A stretch of DNA of 64,000 nt from Amyloporia xantha (taxonomy: Eukaryota; Basidiomycota; Agaricomycetes; Polyporales; Adustoporiaceae). The stretch is taken from positions 372,001 through 436,000 of the forward strand of contig JAYKKR010000030.1 in NCBI GenBank assembly GCA_036971615.1. Reading direction: 5' to 3'. A program made the position numbers and the translations under genes. The stretch's first letter is position 1; every line of letters begins with the position of its first letter. The notes under the pieces are model-generated. The model was not told where the DNA came from. It saw only the letters and a list, made by a program, of their open reading frames with translations, and did not search any database. Of this stretch, positions 42,701 through 53,739 are shown piece by piece.

Positions 42701-42790
42701 TTTGTGACCGGAAGGGAGGGATTCTGACGTCGAAAGGGTTATCCGAGTCCGAGTCGTCGAACGCGGCCGGTCGGAGGGGAAAGTGAGGAA
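36780..42790 (-). pseudogene. Element A Gag-Pol, frameshifted
   Basis: Minus-strand order: Gag helices (about 41800-42500), CCHC knuckle C-N-F-C-G-D-P-E-H-F-M-R-N-C (about 41515-41560), protease region (about 40400-40710), reverse transcriptase with F-I-D-D-V in place of YxDD (about 39140), RNase H with L-A-V-D-S-S-W, integrase zinc site with C-H-E-C and catalytic core D-N-G-T-P-F, ending 36780. This is a gypsy-type family abundant in agaricomycetes. Frames shift near 41700, 40700, 39755, 39535 and 37620, several in C/G runs, so some may be sequence errors. At the protease the codons give L-D-G-G where L-D-S-G is usual, with a frame break directly after. Start is unclear; the Gag frame is open to about 42830 without an ATG I trust. 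Confidence 0.85.
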
Positions 42791-42907
42791 GGTCGAGATC
42801 TAGTCGGGGGAGATAGGACTGTTCTGGGCTAAGAGAAGTTCTTGCTGTAGAGTACGGTCCGGCACGGCGATGGTGCGCGAACGAAGTCTTCGAACTATAA
42901 GATTCCC

Positions 42908-42924
42908 CCTCGCGGTGGGCTCCA
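42908..42924 (-). promoter_or_regulatory. Primer-binding site of element A
   Basis: Two bases inside the end of L2, minus strand: TGGAGCCCACCGCGAGG. It begins TGG, as expected for pairing with the CCA end of a tRNA. It marks L2 as being next to the 5' end of the gag-pol unit today. Confidence 0.6.
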
Positions 42925-42926
42925 CT

Positions 42927-44400
42927 TGTAAGGCTTGGTGCTCCTCCCGCTGTGCGATAAGCACACCTGGAAGGAACAGATCAATGAGTCGAAGGGGAAG
43001 GGGAGTGAAGACGTTCGCAGCGTCTGGCACGGAGGATGAGCAAGAGAGAAAAGAATTGATTGAGCTAGAGACTCGTAGGTATATGGGGGACGCTCTATGT
43101 GTGCTATCCCAGTCAAGTCGCAGTCGCAGTCCTCAGTACGCAGTAGGTATCCCGAATCGCAGTAAAATGGGTCAAGCCGCTTGCTCGCCCTCTCGTAGAA
43201 GTAAAACGCAGTATGCTCCGCTGAGCAAGAAAACCCGGTCGCGTGAAAGTCAAAGTCCCAGTCGCAGCTCGTACCAGATGGTAGATGCCCCCTCCGCCTC
43301 GTCCCCCTTCCTCATATATACCTCGTCCCGCATGCGCTGCCATGTCACTCTCCCTCCCGCTTCCTCCCGCTACCTCCCGCTGCCTCCCCTCCGACTCTTC
43401 CCCTGACTTACTTATCCTCCTTCCGCGCGCTCTTCCCTCCCTTCGCCTCATTCGCCATGTCTGAGCCTGCCGAACCCACCGACCCCATCGGTTCCCTCCA
43501 CGTCCGCCGCTACCTCCTCCTCGTAGACGTGCTTCGCGCTGAGTGCGTTGTTGAGCCTTCATTCCGCCCTTCCGATCCGGCTGCTTGGCTTGCCTGGGCG
43601 CACGGAGTGCGCTGGCTGCTGGTTTGTCCACCTTCTCTTTTACTTCTCTTTCCTTCCCCTCACGTCCCGTCCCGCAGCGCCTTGCCTATGAAGCTCGAGC
43701 CCAAGCCATAGCCGCGGGGAACCTCACGCTCCCTCCGCTCACTGCCTTCGTCACCCTCCGCGAGCTCGTCCACTACATCGACTCGATCTTCCGCTCCTCC
43801 CTGAGCCATCGCGGTGCAGTCCCCTATCCTGGGATCGCCTGGAGCCCCGACGAGGTTCGTTCCAATGCGCAGCGGGACGAAGCTGGTACTCCGCCTCCCC
43901 TCCCGTTGTACACGGAAGAGGCCTTCTGGACCCCTCCCCGCATCGCCGAGGAACGTACCGATGAAGCTTTAGAACGGCTCGAACTTGTCGCCCGCCAGTT
44001 CTCGGACACTTTGGACCGTATGCGTCCCTATCCGCGGGCGTTCGAAGACCTAGAGCACTCGATCCATGTTGCCGCTCATGCTCTGGGAGGGAGGGGAGGA
44101 CGTCGGGAGGGAGGTCCCTCGCGGGCCCGTACCCCTGCGGAGGAGGATTTCCGTTACCACCGGGAGACTATTTATCGTCCCCCGCACCACCGCTCGTTCT
44201 CTGACGTCGGCGGGGAAGGGCCCGACGCTCCCATCGACTTGTCGACCGTAGATTAGCGTTCCGTCCTGTAGTCGTTCCGTTCGAATGCCATGCTGGCTTC
44301 CGCCGAGCTCTTTTGTCCCGCGTGATCGCATCTCCTCCGTTCCGCTGTCTCGTCCTGCCCTACCGTCCGTTCATAGGGTAGCGCGTACCCATTCCTTACA
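42927..44400 (-). repeat. L2, inverted internal LTR of element A
   Basis: 1,474 bp, inverse of L1 and L3. Flanks are CCACT on the left and TTGGG on the right, no TSD as it stands. If the segment between L1 and L2 is flipped, the flanks become TCGG and TTGG, which differ by one C/T change and could be a mutated 4-bp TSD. Confidence 0.85.
43457..44256 (+). CDS. LTR-encoded antisense gene in L2 (247 aa, intact)
   Basis: ATG 43457, exon 1 to 43621, intron 43622-43677 (56 nt, pyrimidine-rich, CAG end, phase 0), exon 2 43678-44256. Without splicing, a second frame starting at 43585 also runs through exon 2. N-terminal half: M-S-E-P-A-E-P, R-R-Y-L-L-L-V-D-V-L and P-S-D-P-A-A-W-L-A-W-A-H-G; middle helical (L-R-E-L-V-H-Y-I-D-S-I-F; L-E-R-L-E-L-V-A-R-Q-F); C-terminus charged, ending S-T-V-D. 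It lies wholly inside an LTR and is antisense to the element. It is intact in L2 and L3 and keeps its intron, which argues against chance. Function unknown; paralogous to antisense genes 1 and 2. Confidence 0.7.
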
Positions 44401-44619
44401 TTGGGGATGGGCGGCGGTAGTTATACCTAGGGGCGCAACACGCGCTTGCCGCGAGGCGGCTTCTACAAAGAACGCGATGGGACACGCGGCAGGGGCACAC
44501 GGGCGGAAGGGGGCTGCGGGACGAGTAAACTGACATGCATTGATTTTAGCCGATCAACGGCGGGGGGGAGGCGCGTACATACAAGATCGACGGCATACAA
44601 CGGCAGACGGACGACTACG
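44401..44619. other. 3' flank of antisense gene 2 next to L2
   Basis: No gene. GC-rich with a G-run (44553-44560). It is the downstream region of the minus-strand gene that ends at 44620. Confidence 0.4.
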
Positions 44620-46467
44620 TCAACTACGAGATAAAACTACATTTCGTACACTACGCGAATCAAGGGGGAGGCCCGCGCTACGTTTCGCGCCCTTTCCCTT
44701 TGGACGCCCGGTGAGGTCTACCATGTCCTCGTCGGTGGGCGACAGCGGCGGCAGCGTAGGGGAGTCGAGCTCGGCGGCCAGGAGCTCAGCCACGGCGTCG
44801 TCGCTGTCGGGAGCCGGATGAGGGCGGGGCCGCTAGAGGACCCTTCGACGAAGTCGGGGGCAGGGCTGGCGGAGCGAGCGGGGTCGAGCGTGTTGTCGGG
44901 GTAGTCAGCGATCCCGAACTGCTCTGCGTACCCGAGGTCCCGCGCTTGATCGGCCATCTGGAACAGGAAGTCGGTGGTGGCCGCTAACCGAGCGACGAGC
45001 CACATCTCGAGCTCGGTCTGCGGCTCGCACGGCGGCTCTGCGGCGACGTCCAGGAGGTCGAGGTTGCGAGGACGGCGAATGACGACGGGAGGGGGATGGA
45101 GCGGAAGGGGGAAAAGGCGGGAAGGAGGCTTGAGGGCTCCCATGGAGGGAGATCGGGCGGTCGGGGGTCCCGGGAAGGAACAACGGTTCCTCGGCGGACA
45201 GTAGGATCTCGGAGGGGGTACGGATGGACGCGGAGGGGGAGTGACGGGCGTGGGTGCAGGGGAGGCGGCGGGGCGCGGATGGTGGGGCGCGCGGACGGGG
45301 CGGGATGATGACGACGGGCGGGGGCGATTGATGAGGGGGAATTCGGGGGGTAGGGCTCTTCGTCGTCGTCCTCATCGGATGGCAGGCCCACAAACTCGAT
45401 GTGTTCTGTGAATGAAACAGGTGAAGGGGAGGTCTATGGGAGGACGGGCGGGAAGGGACTTACGATTCGCTGGCGGCTCGTCGCGGACGGAACATTTCTT
45501 CCGGGCGATCATGCACGGCTCGCAGACGTGGCGGCGGGTGCCGTCGCCAGCGCAGCGATACCCCTTGTAGGTGCAGAACGCGCAGGGCGGATGGTTGAGG
45601 TAGGCGATGGGGCCTCGCCGGTCGCGGTTCAGACGATCCGCGAGGTTCTTCTTGAGGTCGGAGGCGGCGGCGGTGCCAGTGCGACGGGGAGGAACCTTGA
45701 TCGAAAGACGGGGCGCTTTTGGGGGCTTCGGGGCGGCCGTCTTGCCCTTCGTTTGCCGCTTCCTGCCGCCTACGGTGCGTGGTGGCGGCGGGGATGGCGG
45801 GGCGAGGTCGGACGACGGATCTGCCTCCTCCTCTCCCTCATCGTCCCCCAACTCCTCGGTCGTTGGGGTTAGCGGCACGCTTCCGCCTGGAGAAGCAGCG
45901 TGACTTACTTCGTCCGTTTCCGACGGGCTCGTATAGCGGGAGCCTGAGGCGGAGGTGTCGGCGTCGGTGGGAGGAAACGAGGCAGGGGGCCAGAGGCTGC
46001 GGAGGGTGCGAGCCCGGCGGTTCCAGGTGAAGTTCTGGGTGCCGGCGAGAAAGACAGCGTGATGGGAAGGGGAGAGGCGCTGCAGGAGAGTGTCATAATA
46101 TTGGTCAGCGACGGGGAAATCGTCACGGTAGGCCATGAGCCGGCCGCGCGTCGCGGCGACCCAGACCTGCAGGTCCTTGGGGGGAGCGCTGCGCGGAGTC
46201 GTTTGGTGGCTGGCCACAGCGTGGGCCGCGGACAGGGCCACCTGGCGGGGGTCGCAAAGTTAGGAGGCGGCAGAGATGGGGAGGAGTGGTCCGGTTGCTT
46301 ACCCAGGTCTGACCCAGCGCGTTCACCCAGCGGAGCCAGTTTTGCAGGTCCTGGGGCGAGGCGTCCTCATCGAGCGTGGGCTCCGCGCTGCGCAGAGTGT
46401 CGAGGCGCTGTTCGATGACTGGGAGGGAGCGGCGGGTGGCGGTAGGGGTGGTGAGGTCGACGGACAT
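44620..46467 (-). pseudogene. Antisense gene 2 of element A: Cys-cluster protein, at least three exons
   Basis: ATG 46467; exon 1 to 46303 (M-S-V-D-L-T-T); intron 46242-46302; exon 2 46241 to about 45468; intron about 45411-45467; exon 3 to a TGA at 44622-44620. Exon 1 carries P-Q-D-L-Q-N-W-L-R-W-V-N-A, matching the P-S-D-P-x-x-W-L-A-W segment of the other two antisense genes, with the intron in the same place. Exon 2 has a basic Pro/Lys region and a Cys cluster (C-A-F-C-T-Y-K-G-Y-R-C...C-E-P-C-M-I-A-R-K-K-C), probably a zinc site and possibly DNA-binding. The tail is acidic (P-T-D-E-D-M-V-D-L). The frame changes between about 45240 and 45130 and again near 44815, by indels or unrecognised introns. 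Function unknown. Confidence 0.55.
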
Positions 46468-46779
46468 GGTTGCAGAGGGAGCAGGTCGAGGTCGGGGAGG
46501 GAGATGGGGAGGTAGAGGGCGAGGACGGAGGGAAGGGGAGGACGTTGGGGATGAAGAAGCGGGTGCCGTTCCCCTCATTTGGCAGCCTCTGGGGGAGCAG
46601 CGGGATGCGCGGCAGGGGCGCCTCGAGGTGGGCGCGTGCCCCAGCGCTATCGATCTTAACGCGATCGCGGCCCGATCGCGTGCATCTGCGATGATCAGAC
46701 GCCTGAAGGCTCGGGGATTTGCTCGGGGATTAGGACGGCGGACCGACCGAGGACGGTCGGAATTTAAGTGGGTAGGGGG
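46468..46779 (+). promoter_or_regulatory. 5' region of antisense gene 2 and polypurine tract
   Basis: Non-coding, G-rich. It ends with AAGTGGGTAGGGGG (46766-46779) directly before L3, a good polypurine tract for plus-strand priming, showing that L3 is a 3' LTR in the plus orientation. The rest is the upstream region of the minus-strand gene starting at 46467. Confidence 0.65.
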
Positions 46780-48253
46780 TGTAAGGAATGGGTACGCGCT
46801 ACCCTATGAACGGACGGTAGGGCAGGACGAGACAGCGGAACGGAGGAGATGCGATCACGCGGGACAAAAGAGCTCGGCGGAAGCCAGCATGGCATTCGAA
46901 CGGAACGACTACAGGACGGAACGCTAATCTACGGTCGACAAGTCGATGGGAGCGTCGGGCCCTTCCCCGCCGACGTCAGAGAACGAGCGGTGGTGCGGGG
47001 GACGATAAATAGTCTCCCGGTGGTAACGGAAATCCTCCTCCGCAGGGGTACGGGCCCGCGAGGGACCTCCCTCCCGACGTCCTCCCCTCCCTCCCAGAGC
47101 ATGAGCGGCAACATGGATCGAGTGCTCTAGGTCTTCGAACGCCCGCGGATAGGGACGCATACGGTCCAAAGTGTCCGAGAACTGGCGGGCGACAAGTTCG
47201 AGCCGTTCTAAAGCTTCATCGGTACGTTCCTCGGCGATGCGGGGAGGGGTCCAGAAGGCCTCTTCCGTGTACAACGGGAGGGGAGGCGGAGTACCAGCTT
47301 CGTCCCGCTGCGCATTGGAACGAACCTCGTCGGGGCTCCAGGCGATCCCAGGATAGGGGACTGCACCGCGATGGCTCAGGGAGGAGCGGAAGATCGAGTC
47401 GATGTAGTGGACGAGCTCGCGGAGGGTGACGAAGGCAGTGAGCGGAGGGAGCGTGAGGTTCCCCGCGGCTATGGCTTGGGCTCGAGCTTCATAGGCAAGG
47501 CGCTGCGGGACGGGACGTGAGGGGAAGGAAAGAGAAGTAAAAGAGAAGGTGGACAAACCAGCAGCCAGCGCACTCCGTGCGCCCAGGCAAGCCAAGCAGC
47601 CGGATCGGAAGGGCGGAATGAAGGCTCAACAACGCACTCAGCGCGAAGCACGTCTACGAGGAGGAGGTAGCGGCGGACGTGGAGGGAACCGATGGGGTCG
47701 GTGGGTTCGGCAGGCTCAGACATGGCGAATGAGGCGAAGGGAGGGAAGAGCGCGCGGAAGGAGGATAAGTAAGTCAGGGGAAGAGTCGGAGGGGAGGCAG
47801 CGGGAGGTAGCGGGAGGAAGCGGGAGGGAGAGTGACATGGCAGCGCATGCGGGACGAGGTATATATGAGGAAGGGGGACGAGGCGGAGGGGGCATCTACC
47901 ATCTGGTACGAGCTGCGACTGGGACTTTGACTTTCACGCGACCGGGTTTTCTTGCTCAGCGGAGCATACTGCGTTTTACTTCTACGAGAGGGCGAGCAAG
48001 CGGCTTGACCCATTTTACTGCGATTCGGGATACCTACTGCGTACTGAGGACTGCGACTGCGACTTGACTGGGATAGCACACATAGAGCGTCCCCCATATA
48101 CCTACGAGTCTCTAGCTCAATCAATTCTTTTCTCTCTTGCTCATCCTCCGTGCCAGACGCTGCGAACGTCTTCACTCCCCTTCCCCTTCGACTCATTGAT
48201 CTGTTCCTTCCAGGTGTGCTTATCGCACAGCGGGAGGAGCACCAAGCCTTACA
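46780..48253 (+). repeat. L3, right (3') LTR of element A
   Basis: 1,474 bp, TGTAAGG...CCTTACA, preceded by the polypurine tract and followed by the TSD copy GCGG (48254-48257). At both sites where L1 differs, L2 and L3 agree. Confidence 0.9.
46924..47723 (-). CDS. LTR-encoded antisense gene in L3 (247 aa, intact)
   Basis: Exon 1 47559-47723, 56-nt intron 47503-47558, exon 2 46924-47502. Same product as the L2 gene. Being in the 3' LTR, its transcript would run from the LTR end back into the element. Its ATG is about 530 bp inside the LTR, so a promoter within the LTR, pointing against the retroelement, must exist if it is expressed. Confidence 0.7.
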
Positions 48254-51200
48254 GCGGTATATCAGCGGTCTTGAGATCCGAGATAGGTGAATTGTATATC
48301 GCATGACCTAATGCTTCGTGGAGCTGCACTATTATGTCTTGAAACTCCAGGAAGGGATTGGTGGAAGGCAGTCGGACTGTGCTTCCCTTGAATTGACTTG
48401 CGATCCCATGAAGGGTAGGCAGGATTTTGGCCACATCGTGCTCAATCCGGTGCTTTATCTGTAATTGTACAGCGTGCCAGTTAGCGTTCTCGATGTCTGG
48501 CGGACTGTATATCTGTACATTGGTGAGTACAGTGAAACTGATATGTGTGGACTCCGATACTCGGCACCTTACCTTTGGGTCAGCAGCAGCTACGCGCGTG
48601 CACACTGGATGCCAGGATGTCCACTTGGCTCGCATTCCGGCGCCACTTGTTGACAGCTTGCCTCAGGCGAAGGATCGATGCTAACACATGAATCTACATC
48701 TGAACCTTGCTCTAGCGCGCTGTCACTGCATGCATCAGCATCCTCCGCGAGCTCCGGGACCTCCAGTACTTGTTCCAGAGAAGGGACAATGTGAGTCATA
48801 TTCCTAGGTGGCAGCAGACCCATTGAGCCAGTGTTGGACTCAATTGTGCGGGCAGGAGGGTCACATGAGCAGTATGGAGAGTGTAACGGACAGCTCACAG
48901 CGCGATCATGGTTTTCACCATAGTAGCAGCTGTTCTGGGTGTCGATGTCATGGGCCTCCTGGCGTGATGATGGAAAATGGAAATGGTACGCTAATTGTCC
49001 TGCTTCTTGCCAGCTCTGAATCGCCCAGCAAAAAGCACGTAGATGCTTACATGCACCGCCACAATGGAGCCAGTCTGGACAAGTACACGTCGCAATTCCA
49101 GATGGGTGTGCTGTTAACCAATATCGAGAATGCTGCGGATTGCTGATATTGCTGTCAGATGCAGGACATGTAGCCCAGAGCTCGAAAGGGCGTCCACTCG
49201 GGATTGGCTGAATGTGTTGTAAGCTGAAGAGAACTTGTGCACGAGAATCTCGAGCTTCGTCGGGTTCATACCAGGCTCTCGGAGGTGAGTATTGGTTTGT
49301 ACTAGTAGACGATGCCCCTCGATCTGAGATCTGCTTTGAGATATCAATACCTCCAGCTGCTGAACGAAAGCGGTTGACGCGCCACGCCCGGTAGTTGTTA
49401 ACCATACGATGCTGTGCATAGATGTCGGGAAGTATATGTACAATGAGGTGGAAAATGAGCATGTAGAAACCCAGTCGTCTTCCTGAATGTTGCCATTCAG
49501 GAATGTGCTTGTACTTGAGGCTCGCATTGAAGGATTCGAGATGATTTGTGGTAGGTAGAATGCCTTCCACATCTATAGCCATCTGTGCCGCGGCATCATT
49601 TCTTCCCTTCTGTGACCAGCCGCTCCATAGCTCAGGTGCCAACCAATTATCCTCAAGATACTGAATGAACATGAGGCCTGCTGCACCTGCCTTGTGGCCT
49701 TGTGTGTCGGCCGCCATGGCCTGAAGATTTGACTTCGTGTCCGCAAGTAATCTGAGTGCGGCAGCATGTTCAGTGGTTTGCAGAAGCCTGTAACAGTGCA
49801 ATTTTAGCGGACTCATTGGTATAAGAAGTCTGACACCTGCATTTGCTCCAACTGCTGCAGTCTTCGTTGGACATCCGTTGTCCATATTGTGGCCTTTTTA
49901 GATATCAGAGTGGTGCGCTTGTTCATCCAACATTGGCGAACATGGAACTTGCATAATAATAGTATCAAACGGGGCCATATTGACAATAAGGCTCCTCGCT
50001 CTTTCGTGTCAGTGTCGGTAATACTGGCGGCCGGTTCAAACCTTCGGGTGCCTTGCTTGCCCATCCAGTCACGCCAGGTCCCAAGAAGTTCAGTCAGTAT
50101 GGCCGTGTTATATCCAGCATGCGTAGCTCGATTTCCCGTAGGCGCAGAGAAGAGGAAAAGAGCGACAGGTATCCCACGTCCACAATCATCGATTCCCATT
50201 GCGATCCAGAGCAGGAGGCGGGAGGTCGTAATCCCAAAAGTACCGTCAGGACGAGCTGCTTCGCATGCACCAATTGCCACGCAGCCTGCTTCATTTCGGG
50301 TGTACAGATACATACTTTGAACCTATCTTCTTTCTCCATTCTAGCCCGGTAGTAAAAAATAGCTTCATGAATTTGAGGCTTGAAAAATTGGCTCGCAGGA
50401 TCGAGCCAATTATTGATGTTATGTTCAGGTTTGATTGTAATGTCAATTTCGTATGCATTTCGCAAATGCTGACGATACAAGCTGGTGAAGTCTTTGGGGA
50501 GGACCTCATAATGAAAGTTGGCACGGAGACGGTCAGTGGTGAGTTGATCGCGGTAGGCCCGCACTGTGAAAAGCTCTGTGTTACGATGCTGTATTGCGGT
50601 GATCCTGTATTTCCAAGTAAACAATTACAATTCCTCATTGCTGATAATATTGTGAGGCCCCCTACCTTTGTCCCTGCTTCAGCTGATTTAGTGCGACTTC
50701 AACGACATGTGGATGTAGCGGAATCTGAGGAAAGCGGCTCATTGTCGTGGCTTCACAAGCGACATTGTGATATGGATATCCCGCAATATGATTGATCTCA
50801 TTCTTCCCTTCGGAAAATGTGACCTCGACGTGTGCAAGACATGCTGTGAAATCGTATGCCGCGTGACGAGACCATTCGGACTTCAAACCAGTCGGCGAAC
50901 TTTCACTCATTGTCCCAGCCTCAGAGGGCCTTTGTTTCTTCTTGCCCTTTTGTTGAGCTTCCGTATTGTAACCACAGACACTTTCAATAAATTTATATAT
51001 ATAGTGTGACGGAAACATGAAGTACAGGTAGCTACCATTGAAACAAAACTTGCTTCTTCACCTCACCTCTCTTCTGTGCCCAGCTTGTTGACCACGCTCG
51101 TTTCCACTTGCTCTCCAGGTTTTTTGATGGGAAGGGATCCAGCTGATACTCATTGAGTTTTGCGAACACTCGTTCCTGCGACTGACTCGAAGCTTCAAAG

Positions 51201-51393
51201 ACAAACTTGGTGTCCTCACATCTTGTGTAGAACTTTTGGATAGCGTCGTGTTGCTCGTCGTTGTAGTACAGCCCTTTGATATTGACCTAATAACATTGAT
51301 TCGGAGTGAGCCAATTGATCCATATTATACATAAATATTCACCTTTGCATGATGCCCGTGGCCGTCATTCAGCAGGGTGCTCGCTTCATTCAT
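48254..51393 (-). pseudogene. MULE-type transposase gene with SWIM finger, frameshifted and cut by element A
   Basis: Inferred exons: 51343-51393, 51062-51286, 50666-50946, 50604 to about 49840, about 49800-48590, then 48531 to 48254, continuing at 34399. It has the typical MULE order: FHYE...L-Y-R-Q, catalytic region with G-I-D-D-C-G and I-T-D-T-D-T-K-E-R-G, K-F-H-V-R-Q-C-W, N-H-L-E-S-F-N, and a SWIM zinc finger C-T-C-P-D-W-L-H-C-G-G-A-C-K-H-L. MULE transposases move Mutator-like DNA elements. Damage: a one-base loss near 50248 that breaks L-V-L from D-G-T-F-G-I, another phase problem at the intron near 49800-49840, and the 13.9-kb insertion. TIRs of the MULE were not found. Confidence 0.85.
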
Positions 51394-53424
51394 AGCAGCA
51401 CCCGGAGAAACAGGGATCGCCTACAAAAACAGCATGAAGATTCTTCCATGTAGAAAAATATTCTCACTCACATTCAATAGCTTCCAGTCGGTCTCAGCAA
51501 CGGTATTCATCTTCACACCATGCGCCTCGGAATCCTCGCAGAGGTGGAACAGCTTTGGCATATTCACGGTTCAAGCGCATAGACACAAACCAGAAGGTGA
51601 GATTGTTCTTGTAAGCTGTGAGAATGTATGAGTCAAGGCCGCAATGAGAGCGCATATCATATCACGCTCACAGATTGTGGCCGAGCTGACGACGACTTAG
51701 GCACATAGCCCGATTGTTTGACATGGAGCGCAAGCTAGCGCATTGCTGTCCTCATGGTCAGTTGTCAGCAATAGAAAAATGTGGTGGCTTCTCTTGAGGA
51801 ATGAGGTATAGAATATTCTAATTCATTCTATGTTGGTTGTGAATCCGTAAGGATAACCACACGAGACAAGAGAAACCGGTACCTGAATATGCTCAGACGG
51901 AAATGTGTTCACTGCAATCACTAGAATATGACATTGCTGTATGGATTGCAAAGTTATGATGCAGCATGGCCATGTCGCCGTTGGAGCAGCATGCGATGAC
52001 AAGACCCAATGCCGCTATGCTACTGCTCTCAGAATAGAGGCGCTGACGTCCAATGAAGTAAATACCCTTGGCATGGAGGAAAGAATGGGAAAAAAACCTG
52101 CCTTGTTTTCTGTGGTAAACCTCGTGGGCTCATAGGAATCAAAGGATGCCTCATGCATGAGGGGCATATTGGTCAGTCGGGCTGTGCGAGGGAATGTGCT
52201 GGGCCGCGCAGAGCGCAGATACAAGTACAGAAGAGATCATCGTTGCCACATCATGTTAGAGTAGACGTCGCGCGCTAAGCGCCGTAGTACAAACATGTAC
52301 ATACACGGCCAGCGCGATCTGCGACGGCCTCCTTCGTATACATCGCTTGCTTCCGCGACTTCTTGTGGGCCTTAGGTGTCGGTGTCGGTGTCTGTGTCCT
52401 CTCGTGTCCTCTCGATTCTCATCTCTGGGCTCTCTCAGATCATATCTTCCATTCATTCTCCTGACACATCATGCCATTGTGGAGCAGACAGACGAACGGA
52501 GGGCACGCGGTCAAGCAGGAATAGGAAACAGCGCAGCAACGAAAGAGGCAGGCGGCGGGAAGGAAGAAGAAGGGGGCAGGGTGGGGCTATTGACGCTGTC
52601 AGTCACGATTGGCAGGAAGGCGCCACCGGACTGTGCGGACCAGACTACCGTGCTTCCTTCTTCTTCTCATCACGCTTCTTTATCACGTCATTCTTTGCGA
52701 CGACTGCCTGCCCTATATATACTATCTGATATCCAAAATCTATTGGTATGCAAGCAAACCAAATAAAAGCTCTATAATCATCTGTAAACCTATTAACATC
52801 AGAAAACACAATATCCTTGTATGAATGACACTTTTAAGGAATCTTAATATACCCAAAAGTAATTCATGAAAATAAATTTCATCAGAAGTTTGAAGGACCA
52901 GCCATATATGCCACTATATGAGAAGTATGCATAAATCTTTCTTGAATCATCAAACAAATAGAACTAAATCATCTTTTCTGAGTCTTCCCAAACACTATTT
53001 GTGCATATAAAGAATTTGAGCATAGCATTTGATGCATATTATTTAAACCATTTATATACTATTTTATACCCTCTTCTGATCCTAATGTAAATATATGTAA
53101 ATTTTAAATGGAAAAACCCATGTATATATGGTAACTAGATTGAATGGTTGGAGCCTTACTGTACAGTGTAAGCCCTACATTGTATTCTCAAGAATTACAT
53201 CGAGACTGGGACACCTTTGTGAATTCATCATTGGCTTAGGTCCCAGACAGAGATAGATAGTATTGGCGAATTTTTACCTTCTCTCGTTGAACAAAGTGGT
53301 AGTTGTTGTAATCACCCTCGCTTTGTCTTTGTGATTGTAATCTTGCTTACGACTGTGGCCATTGAATGCGACCGAGTCTGCGCTTACAGTGATCCTATAG
53401 TCTTGGCTCTTCATCTACACAACA
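51394..53424. other. Gene-poor stretch
   Basis: No gene supported. 51394-51640 holds the upstream part of the MULE-type gene; a short open stretch at 51420-51560 could be another exon. 52780-53150 is very AT-rich with several TATATA tracts. No repeat shared with the rest of the window was seen. Confidence 0.4.
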
Positions 53425-53733
53425 ATGCGCGTCCGCACATTGGAGATTCGCTGGCACGACAACAAACCCATCTCTACCTCGGACTTTCAGCCTGTTCCAT
53501 TCAAGAAAGCGCGTCCTGCGCAGGAGAAGCACTTCGCAACACAGTCGTATAGGCTCGCGACCGAAGTGGGTCCGTTCACCCACGGAAAGAGGTCAAGTCA
53601 ACTTGAAGCAGTACTAGCAAAGGCGAACGCGGATGTTGAGCTCAATTACTTGAAGATAGAGAAGACTGATATCCAGAAGGTGACCATTAACACAATCCAA
53701 AGATACTTTCCGAGACTGACATTGCCGTCGTGA
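53425..53733 (+). pseudogene. CAF-1 subunit B-like N-terminal fragment
   Basis: ATG 53425, 102 codons. Residues 1-46 match the start of the WD40 subunit of chromatin assembly factor 1 (T-L-E-I-R-W-H-D-N-K-P-I; F-Q-P-V-P-F-K-K-A-R-P; Y-R-L-A-T). After Y-R-L-A-T the usual G-G-x-D-x-x-V-R-x-W is missing and an unrelated stretch follows to the stop. No other WD repeats are nearby. The last codons come within a few bases of a Brr2-like fragment on the other strand. A trunc­ated gene copy, not a working CAF-1B. Confidence 0.7.
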
Positions 53734-53739
53734 TGGAAC

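Larger units (their letters stand above)
34400..48253 (+). mobile_element. Element A: 13.9-kb gypsy retroelement with antisense genes, internally rearranged
   Basis: Direct LTRs L1 (34400-35874) and L3 (46780-48253) flank it, with a 4-bp TSD GCGG outside (34396-34399, 48254-48257). A third, inverted LTR (L2, 42927-44400) lies inside. The primer-binding site adjoins L2 and the polypurine tract adjoins L3. The segment 35875-42926 with gag-pol is on the minus strand; flipping it between L1 and L2 would put the binding site next to L1 and gag-pol on the plus strand, giving a standard order. I infer an inversion by recombination between L1 and L2. Cargo is three related antisense genes: one in each LTR and two in the 3' part. 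Confidence 0.75.

Noticed and set aside
34400..44400. L1 and L2 as terminal inverted repeats of a DNA transposon
   Set aside because: A third copy (L3) is direct to L1, the TSD pairs L1 with L3, and a primer-binding site and polypurine tract adjoin the repeats; these are LTRs.
52347..52766. Plus-strand 139-codon frame
   Set aside because: No splice-consistent extension and no domain; composition follows the local repeats.
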